This document shows, piece after piece, positions 22,081-30,074 of a DNA stretch of 30,074 bases. Under the pieces are notes generated by a model. That model did no database searches and was not told the origin of the DNA. It was given only the letters and a program-made list of their open reading frames with translations. A program made the position numbers and the translations under genes. Where the stretch lies: the NCBI RefSeq assembly GCF_000003605.2, contig NW_003140078.1, forward strand, positions 1 to 30,074, given 5' to 3'. Origin of the DNA: Saccoglossus kowalevskii. Taxonomy: Eukaryota; Hemichordata; Enteropneusta; Harrimaniidae. Position 1 is the stretch's first letter, and each line of letters opens with the position of its first letter.

Positions 22081-24079
22081 CACGTGTCATGGTAAGATCA
22101 TGGTAAATTCATTGAAAATATAATCATAATGGAAACACGATACACGTGTCATGGTAAGATCATGGCAAATTCATTGCGAATATAACCATTATGGAAACAC
22201 GATACACGTGTCATGGTAAGATCATGGCAAATTCATTGCAAATATAACCATAATGGAAACACGATACACGTGTCATGGTAAGATCATGGCAAATTCATTG
22301 CAAATATAACAATAATGGAAACACGATACACGTGTCATGGTAAGATCATGGCAAATTCATTACAAATATAACCATAATGGAAACACGATACACGTGTCAT
22401 GGTAAGATCATGGCAAATTCATTGCAAATATAACAATAATGGATACACGATACACGTGTCATGGTAAGATCATGGCAAATTCATTGCAGTTGTAATCAAA
22501 ATGGAAACACGATACACGTGTCATGGTGAGATCATGGCAAATTCTATGCAAATATAACCATAATGGAAACACGATACACGTATCATGGTAAGATCATGGC
22601 AAATTCATTGCAAATATAACCATAATGGAAACACGATACACGTGTCATGGTAAGATCATGGCAAATTCATTGCAAATATAACCATAATGGACACACTATA
22701 CACGTATCATGGTAAGATCATGGCAAATTCATTGCAAATATAACCATAATGGAAACACGATACACGTGTCATGGTAAGATCATGGCAAATTCATTGCAAA
22801 TGTAACCATAATCGAAACACGATACACCTGTCATGGTAAGATCATGGCAAATTCATTGCAAATGTAATCATAATCGAAACACGATACACGTGTCATGGTA
22901 AGATCATGGCAAATTCATTGCAAATATAACCATAATGGAAACACGATACACGTGTCATGGTAAGATCATGGCAAATTCATTGCAAATATAACCATAATGG
23001 AAACACGATACACGTGTCATGGTAAGATCATGGCAAATTCATTGCAAATATAACCATAATGGAAACACGATACACGTGTCATGGTAAGATCATGGCATAT
23101 TCATTGCAAATATAACAATAATGGAAACACGATACACGTGTCATGGTAAGATCATGGCAAATTCATTGCAAATGTAATTATAATCAAAACACGATACACC
23201 TGTCATGGTAAGATCATGGCAAATTCATTGCAAATGTAATCATAATCGAAACACGATACACGGGTCATGGTAAGATTATGGCAAATTCATTGAAAATGTA
23301 ATCATAATCGAAATACGATACACGTGTCATGGTAAGATCATGGCAAATTCATTGAAAATGTAATCATAATCGAAACACGATACACGTGTCATGGTAAGAT
23401 CATGGTAAATTCATTGAAAATGTAATCATAATGGAAACACGATACACGTGTCATGGTGAGATCATGGCAAATTCAATGCAAATATAACCATAATGGAAAC
23501 ACGATACACGTATCATGGTAAGATCATGGCAAATTCATTGCAAATATAACCATAATGGAAACACGATACACGTGTCATGGTAAGATCATGGCAAATTCAT
23601 TGCAAATGTAATTATAATGGAAACACGATACACGTGTCATGGTAAGATCATGGCAAATTCTTTGCAAATATAACAATAATGGAAACACGATACACGTGTC
23701 ATGGTAAGATCATGGCAAATTCATTGCAGTTGTAAACATAATGGAAACACGATACACGTGTCATGGTGAGATCATGGCAAATTCAATGCAAATATAACCA
23801 TAATGGAAACACGATACACGTATCATGGTAAGATCATGGCAAATTCATTGCAAATATAACCATAATGGAAACACGATACACGTGTCATGGTAAGATCATG
23901 GCAAATTCATTGCAAATATAACCATAATGGACACACTATACACGTGTCATGGTAAGATCATGGCAAATTCATTGCAAATATAACCATAATGGAAACACGA
24001 TACACGTGTCATGGTAAGATCATGACAAATTCATTGCAAATGTAATTATAATCGAAACACGATACATGTGTCATGGTAA

Positions 24080-24450
24080 GATCATGGCAAATTCATTGCA
24101 AATATAACCATAATCGAAACACGATACACATGTCATGGTAAGATCATGGCATATTTATTGCAAATATAACAATAATGGAAACACGATACACGTGTCATGG
24201 TAAGATCATGGCAAATTCATTGCAAATATAACCATAATGGAAACACGATACACGTGTCATGGTAAGATCATGGCAAATTCATTGCAAATATAACCATAAT
24301 GGAAACACGATACACGTGTCATGGTAAGATCATGGCAAATTCATTGCAAATATAACCATAATGGAAACACGATACACGTGTCATGGTAAGATCCTGGCAT
24401 ATTTATTGCAAATATAACAATAATGGAAACACGATACACGTGTCATGGTA
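24080..24450 (+). repeat. GCATATTTATTG block, copy 2
   Basis: Marker units at 24149 and 24397; the second has a private ATCCTGGC. Unlike copy 1, it is followed by the AATTATAATCG, CACCTGTCATGATAAG, GTCGTGG and CACGGG series. Confidence 0.88.
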
Positions 24451-26064
24451 AGATCATGGCAAATTCATTGCAAATGTAATTATAATCGAAACACGATACA
24501 CCTGTCATGATAAGATCATGGCAAATTCATTGCAAATGTAATCATAATCGAAACACGATACACGTGTCGTGGTAAGATCATGGCAAATTCATTGCAAATG
24601 TAATCATAATCGAAACACGATACACGGGTCATGGTAAGATTATGGCAAATTCATTGAAAATGTAATCATAATCGAAACACGATACACGTGTTATGGTAAG
24701 ATCATGGCAAATTCATTGAAAACGTAATCATAATCGAAACACGATACACGTGTCATGGTAAGATCATGGCAAATTCACTGAAAATGTAATCATAATTGAA
24801 ACACGATACACGTGTCGTGGTAAGATCATGGCAAATTCATTGAAAATGTAATCATAATGGAAACACGATACACGTGTCATGGTAAGATCATGGCAAATTC
24901 ATTGCAAATATAACCATAATGGAAACACGATACACGTGTCATGGTAAGATCATGGCAAATTCATTGCAAATATAACCATAATGGAAACACGATACACGTG
25001 TCATGGTAAGATCATGGCAAATTCATTGCAAATATAACAATAATGGAAACACGATACACGTATCATGGTAAGATCATGGCAAATTCATTGCAAATGTAAT
25101 TATAATCAAAACATGATACACCTGTCATGGTAAGATCATGGCAAATTCATTGCAAATGTAATCATAATCGAAACACGATACACGGGTCATGGTAAGATCA
25201 TGGCAAATTCATTGAAAATGTAATCATAATCGAAAGACGATAGACGTGTCATGGTAAGATCATGGCAAATTCATTGAAAACGTAATCATAATCGAAACAC
25301 GATACACGTGTCATGGTAAGATCATGGTAAATTCATTGCAGTTGTAATCAAAATGGAAACACGATACACGTGTCATCGTGAGATCATGGCAAATTCTATG
25401 CAAATATAACCATAATGGAAACACGATACACGTATCATGGTAAGATCATGGCAAATTCATTGCAAATATAACCGTAATGGAAACACGATACACGTGTCAT
25501 GTTAAGATCATGGCAAATTCATTGCAAATATAACCATAATGGACACACTATACACGTGTCATGGTAAGATCATGGCAAATTAATTGCAAATATAACCATA
25601 ATGGAAACACGATACACGTGTCATGGTAAGATCATGGCAAATTCATTGCAAATGTAATTATAATCGAAACACGATACACCTGTCATGGTAAGATCATGGC
25701 AAATTCATTGCAAATGTAATCATAATCGAAACACGATACACGTGTCATGGTAAGATCATGGCAAATTCATTGAAAATGTAATCATAATCGAAACACAATC
25801 CACGTGTCATGGTAAGATCATGGCAAATTCATTGCAAATATAACCATAATGGAAACACGATACACGTGTCATGGTAAGATCATGGCAAATTCATTGCAAA
25901 TATAACCATAATGGAAACACGATACACGTGTCATGGTAAGATCATGGCAAATTCATTGCAAATATAACCATAATGGAAACACGATACACGTGTCATGGTA
26001 AGATCATGGCAAATTCATTGCAAATGTAATTATAATCAAAACACGATACACCTGTCATGGTAAG

Positions 26065-26435
26065 ATCATGGCAAATTCATTGCAAATGTAATCATAATCG
26101 AAACACGATACACATGTCATGGTAAGATCATGGCATATTTATTGCAAATATAACAATAATGGAAACACGATACACGTGTCATGGTAAGATCATGGCAAAT
26201 TCATTGCAAATATAACCATAATGGAAACACGATACACGTGTCATGGTAAGATCATGGCAAATTCATTGCAAATATAACCATAATGGAAACACGATACACG
26301 TGTCATGGTAAGATCATGGCAAATTCATTGCAAATATAACCATAATGGAAACACAATACACGTGTCATGGTAAGATCATGGCATATTTATTGCAAATATA
26401 ACAATAATGGAAACACGATACACGTGTCATGGTAA
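26065..26435 (+). repeat. GCATATTTATTG block, copy 3
   Basis: Marker units at 26133 and 26381, exactly 1984 bp (32 monomers) after copy 2. The shared segment continues downstream through CACCTGTCATGATAAG (24501 and 26485) and GTGTTATGG (24687 and 26671), which makes copies 2 and 3 a tandem 32-monomer duplication. A private ACACAATAC occurs near 26354. Confidence 0.88.
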
Positions 26436-26779
26436 GATCATGGCAAATTCATTGCAAATGTAATTATAATCGAAACACGATACACCTGTCATGATAAGAT
26501 CAAGGCAAATTCATTGCAAATGTAATCATAATCGAAACACGATACACGTGTCGTGGTAAGATCATGGCAAATTCATTGCAAATGTAATCATAATCGAAAC
26601 ACGATACACGGGTCATGGTAAGATTATGGCAAATTCATTGAAAATGTAATCATAATCGAAACACGATACACGTGTTATGGTAAGATCATGGCAAATTCAT
26701 TGAAAATGTAATCATAACTCGAAACACGATACACGTGTCATGGTAAGATCATGGCAAATTCACTGAAAATGTAATCATA

Positions 26780-27120
26780 ATGGAAACACGATACACGTGT
26801 CATAATAAGATTATGGCAAATTCATTGCAAATATAACCATGATGGAAACACGATACACGTGTCATGGTAAGATCAAGTCAAATTCATTGCTAAAGTAATC
26901 ATTATCGAAACAAGATACACGTGTCATGGTAAGATCATGGCAAATTCATTGCAAATGTAACCGTAATGGAAACACGATACACGTGTCATGGTAAGATCAT
27001 GGCAAATTCATTGAAAATGTAATCATAATCGAAAGACGATACACGTGTCATAGTAAGATCATGGCAAATTCATTGCAGATGTAATCATAATGGACTCACG
27101 ATACACGTGTCATGATAAGA
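26780..27120 (+). repeat. Alpha variant string, copy 4, internally deleted
   Basis: It starts normally with ATAATAAG at 26797 and proceeds through GCTAAAG, AACCGTAATGG and GCAGATG with ACTCACG. It then passes straight into a CATGATAAG unit at about 27112. The TACGATC monomer and the 61-bp GTCTGG monomer are absent, and the joining unit is a hybrid (CACGTG followed by CATGATAAG, where other copies have CACCTG before CATGATAAG). This is a two-monomer deletion by in-register exchange. Confidence 0.85.
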
Positions 27121-27545
27121 TCATGGCAAATTCATTGCAAATGTAATCATAATCGAAACACGATACACGTGTCGTGGTAAGATCATGGCAAATTCATTGA
27201 AAATGTAATCATAATCGAAACACGATACACGTGTCATGGTTAGATCATGGCAAATTCATTGAAAATGTAATCATAATCGAAACATGATACACGTGTCATG
27301 GTAAGATCATGGCAAATTCATTGAAAATGTAATCATAATGGGAACACGATACACGTGTCATGGTAAGATCATGGCAAATTCATTGCAAATATAACTATAA
27401 TGGAAACACGATACACGTGTCATGGTAAGATCATGGCAAATTCATTGCAAATATAACCAAAATGGAAACACGATACACGTGTCATGGTAAGATCATGGCA
27501 AATTCATTGCAAATATAACCATAATGGAAACGCGATACACGTGTC

Positions 27546-27734
27546 ATGGTAAGATCATGGCAAATTCATTGCAAATATAACCATAATGGAAACACGATAC
27601 ACGTGTCATGGTACGATCATGGCAAATTCATTAAAAATTTAATTATTATGGAAACACGATACACGTGTCTGGTAAGATCATGGCAAATTCATTGCAAATG
27701 TAATTATAATCGAAACACGATACACCTGTCATGA
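27546..27734 (+). other. Chance open frame of 62 codons in satellite, not a gene
   Basis: An ATG in GTCATGG opens a frame that stays open for 62 codons and ends at TGA in TCATGATAAG. It spans about three monomers (186 bp). It exists only because the TACGATC monomer removes a TAA, the AATTTAATTATTATGG tail and the 1-bp-short GTCTGG unit keep the frame open, and the junction near 27600 puts a type-A unit with an ATG upstream. In full alpha strings the matching upstream unit reads ATAGTAAG, so the ATG is missing there. The translation repeats itself with the monomer (SWQIH recurs). There is no sign of coding constraint. Confidence 0.93.
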
Positions 27735-27800
27735 TAAGATCATGGCAAATTCATTGCAAATGTAATCATAATCGAAACACGATACACGTGTCGTGGTAAG
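27600..27800 (+). repeat. Alpha string fragment joined to type-A monomers
   Basis: TACGATC (near 27613), the 61-bp GTCTGG unit (GTGTC at 27665), CACCTGTCATGATAAG and GTCGTGG follow directly after several type-A units. The normal upstream alpha monomers (ATAGTAAG and GCAGATG) are missing, so 27600 is a recombination junction. The matching GTCTGG unit lies 743 bp downstream at 28408 (12 monomers minus 1 bp). Confidence 0.85.
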
Positions 27801-27949
27801 ATCATGGCAAATTCATTGAAAATGTAATCATAATCGAAACACGATACACGTGTCATGTTAAGATCATGGCAAATTCATTGCAAATGTAATCATATTCGAA
27901 ACACGATACACGTGTCATGGTAAGATCATGGCAAATTCATTGAAAATGT

Positions 27950-28645
27950 AATCATAATGGAAACACGATACACGTGTCATGGTAAGATCATGGCAAATTC
28001 ATTGCAAATGTAATCATAATGGAAACACGATACACGTGTCATAATAAGATTATGGCAAATTCATTGCAAATATAACCATGATGGAAACACGATACACGTG
28101 TCATGGTAAGATCAAGGCAAATTCATTGCTAAAGTAATCATTATCGAAACAAGATACACGTGTCATGGTAAGATCATGGCAAATTCATTGCAAATGTAAC
28201 CTTAATGGAAACACGATACACGTGTCATGGTAAGATCATGGCAAATTCATTGAAAATGTAATCATAATCGAAAGACGATACACGTGTCATAGTAAGATCA
28301 TGGCAAATTCATTGCAGATGTAATCATAATGGACTCACGATACACGTGTCATGGTACGATCACGGCAAATTCATTGAAAATTTAATTATTATGGAAACAC
28401 GATACACGTGTCTGGTAAGATCATGGCAAATTCATTGCAAATGTAATTATAATCGAAACACGATACACCTGTCATGATAAGATCATGGCAAATTCATTGC
28501 AAATGTAATCATAATCGAAACACGATACACGTGTCGTGGTAAGATCATGGCAAATTCATTGAAAATGTAATCATAATCGAAACACGATACACGTGTCATG
28601 GTTAGATCATGGCAAATTCATTGAAAATGTAATCATAATCGAAAC
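27950..28645 (+). repeat. Alpha variant string, copy 5
   Basis: Full-length alpha string with ATAATAAG at 28036 and the GTCTGG unit at 28408. It lies 1239 bp after copy 4, which is 20 monomers minus the 1 bp lost in the 61-bp unit at 27665. Private changes are AACCTTAATGG for AACCGTAATGG near 28200 and GATCACGG near 28359. The preceding units (ATGTTAAG, CATATTCG, then two units ending ATAATGG) match those before copy 2, so the shared segment extends upstream. Confidence 0.9.
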
Positions 28646-29539
28646 ATGATACACGTGTCATGGTAAGATCATGGCAAATTCATTGCAAATATAACTATAA
28701 TGGAAACACGATACACGTGTCATGGTAAGATCATGGCAAATTCATTGCAAATATAACCAAAATGGAAACACGATACACGTGTCATGGTAAGATCATGGCA
28801 AATTCATTGCAAATATAACCATAATGGAAACACGATACACGTGTCATGGTAAGATCATGGCAAATTCATTGCAAATATAACCATAATGGAAACACGATAC
28901 ACGTGTCATGGTAAGATCATGGCAAATTCATTGCAAATGTAATTATAATCAAAACACGATACACCTGTCATGGTAAGATCATGGCAAATTCATTGCAAAT
29001 GTAATCATAATCGAAACACGATACACGGGTCATGGTAAGATTATGGCAAATTCATTGAAAATGTAATCATAATCGAAACACGATACACGTGTCATGGTAA
29101 GATCATGGTAAATTCATTGAAAATGTAATCATAATGGAAACACGATACACGTGTCATGGTAAGATCATGGCAAATTCATTGCAAATATAACCATAATGGA
29201 AACACGATACACGTGTCATGGTAAGATCATGGCAAATTCACTGAAAATGTAATCATAATCGAAACACGATACACGTGTCGTGGTAAGATCATGGCAAATT
29301 CATTGAAAATGTAACCATAATGGAAACACGATACACATGTCATGGTAAGACCATGGCAAATTCATTGCAAATATAACCATAATGGAAACATGATACACGT
29401 ATCATGGTAAGATCATGGCAAATTCATTGCAAATATAACAATAATGGAAACACGATACACGTGTCATGGTAAGATCATGGCAAATTCATTGCAAATGTAA
29501 TTATAATCAAAACACGATACACCTGTCATGGTAAGATCA

Positions 29540-30074
29540 TGGCAAATTCATTGAAAATGTAATCATAATCGAAAGACGATACACGTGTCATGATAAGATC
29601 ATAGCAAATTCATTGAAAATGTAATCATAATCTTACCACGATACACGTGTCTTGGTAAGATCATAGCAAATTCATTGAAAATGTAATCATAATCGAAACA
29701 CGATACACGTGTCATGGTAAGATCATGGCAAATTCATTGCAAATGTAATCATAATCGAAAGACGATAGACGTGTCATGGTAAGATCATGGCAAATTCATT
29801 GAAAATGTAATCATAATCGAAAGACGATAGACGTGTCATGGTAAGATCATGGCAAATTCATTGAAAACGTAATCATAATCGAAACACGATAAACGTGTCA
29901 TGGTAAGATCATGGTAAATTCTTTGAAAATGTAATCCTAATGGAAACACGATGCATGTGTCATGGTAAGATCATGACAAATTCATTGCAAATGCAATCAT
30001 AATCGAAACACGATACACGTGTCATGTTAGGATCATGGCAATTCATTGCAATGTAATCATATTCGAAACACGAT
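29540..30074 (+). repeat. Beta variant string, copy 8, cut by the window end
   Basis: ATCTTACC is at 29630 and GATGCATG at 29950. It shares AAATTCTTTG and GTTAGGATC with copy 3 and is therefore its closest relative, 18469 bp away. The CACGGG unit that normally precedes the string is missing. Two 1-bp losses in A runs occur in one monomer near 30041-30051. The string continues past the window after CATATTCG. Confidence 0.9.
29630..29661 (+). repeat. Inverted repeat, copy in beta 8
   Basis: Perfect arms at 29630-29638 and 29653-29661, with GTCTTGG context. Confidence 0.9.

Larger units (their letters stand above)
20650..26500 (+). repeat. Long mosaic domain, type A dominant
   Basis: Type-A units with repeated C, CACGGG and B series. 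CACTATAC markers lie at 21399, 22694, 23934 and 25546, spaced 21 (minus 7 bp), 20 and 26 monomers. GCAGTTG units lie at 22486, 23726 and 25338, and GATCCACG at 21651 and 25798 (the latter with ACACAATCC). Several parts match 5.5-10.6 kb at offsets of 15990, 15866 and 14564 bp. Confidence 0.85.
1..30074 (+). repeat. 62-bp satellite DNA array, about 485 monomers, continuing beyond both window ends
   Basis: The whole window is one head-to-tail array of a unit of about 62 bp. The phase motif CACGATAC recurs from position 8 to 30069, which is 485 x 62 minus 9 bp. All monomers read in the same direction; I saw no inverted block and no unique insertion. GC is about 35%, with two CpGs in most monomers (ACGAT and CACGTG) and a third in those ending AATCG. 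Every frame is closed by TAA in TAAGATC, TATAACC or TAATCAT. Because 62 is not a multiple of 3, each frame meets all of these within 186 bp. What is seen is a satellite; heterochromatic or centromere-related location is inference. I do not recognise the family. No stretch over 300 bp lies outside the array, so there is no intergenic sequence to describe separately. Confidence 0.98.

Noticed and set aside
27546-27734. A 62-codon open frame as a possible small protein gene
   Set aside because: It lies wholly inside the satellite, its translation repeats with the monomer, and it is opened by a 1-bp deletion and variant units at a junction. Equivalent units elsewhere lack the start codon.
1-30074. 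CRISPR array (regular direct repeats at about 60-bp spacing)
   Set aside because: The whole 62-bp unit is repeated, including what would be the spacer. There are no unique spacers, no leader and no cas genes.
1-30074. Protein-coding tandem repeat gene
   Set aside because: The period of 62 is not a multiple of three, and TAA stops recur in every frame within 186 bp on the plus strand.

Overview
This window is one uninterrupted block of eukaryotic-type satellite DNA. A unit of about 62 bp is repeated head to tail on one strand from the first bases to the last. The phase of the motif CACGATAC, from position 8 to position 30069, gives 485 monomer steps with a net length change of only -9 bp. Both window ends lie inside the array, so the array is longer than 30 kb. 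I see no gene, RNA gene, transposon, CRISPR array, operon or unique spacer sequence. Base composition is about 35% GC (22 of 62 bases in a typical monomer). The size and purity suggest nuclear heterochromatin (pericentromeric, centromeric or subtelomeric) from a long-read assembly. I do not recognise the family and cannot name the taxon.

The monomer has a conserved half (GATACACGTGTCATGG, TAAGATCATGG, CAAATTCATTG) and a variable half that defines subtypes. Type A carries GCAAATATAACCATAATGG. Type B carries GAAAATGTAATCATAATCG. A CACCTG subtype (C) lacks the CACGTG core. Linked rare variants show a second, larger scale of organisation, with ordered strings of variant monomers recurring as cassettes. 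An 'alpha' string (marked by ATAATAAGATTATGG, GCTAAAG, TACGATC and a 61-bp GTCTGG monomer) occurs near 0.1, 1.3, 17.4, 26.8 and 28.0 kb. A 'beta' string (marked by ATCTTACC, GATAGACG, GATAAACG, GATGCATG and CATATTCG) occurs near 2.1, 3.6, 11.0, 15.0, 16.3, 19.4, 20.2 and 29.5 kb. These are separated by type-A-rich stretches, mainly 4.8-6.1, 7.4-9.9, 13.0-14.9, 18.1-19.3 and 21.2-26.5 kb. Direct duplications have exact monomer-multiple offsets: 372 bp (6), 1178 bp (19), 1426 bp (23) and 1984 bp (32). Longer-range copies lie about 13.9-16.1 kb apart. This looks like repeated unequal exchange or segmental amplification acting on strings of monomers, not like a single regular higher-order repeat.

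The most unusual observation is a variant in which three clustered substitutions turn part of the monomer into a perfect 9-bp inverted repeat (ATCTTACCA / TGGTAAGAT, 14-nt loop). This is the signature expected of a template-switch mutation, and amplification has then spread it to at least eleven places. Other points are a CACGTG palindrome in most monomers, AA steps and a degenerate TCATGG subrepeat at about 11-bp spacing inside the monomer, and a single 62-codon open frame at 27546 that is a by-product of a recombination junction and a 1-bp deletion. I found no new gene system, and I think none is present.
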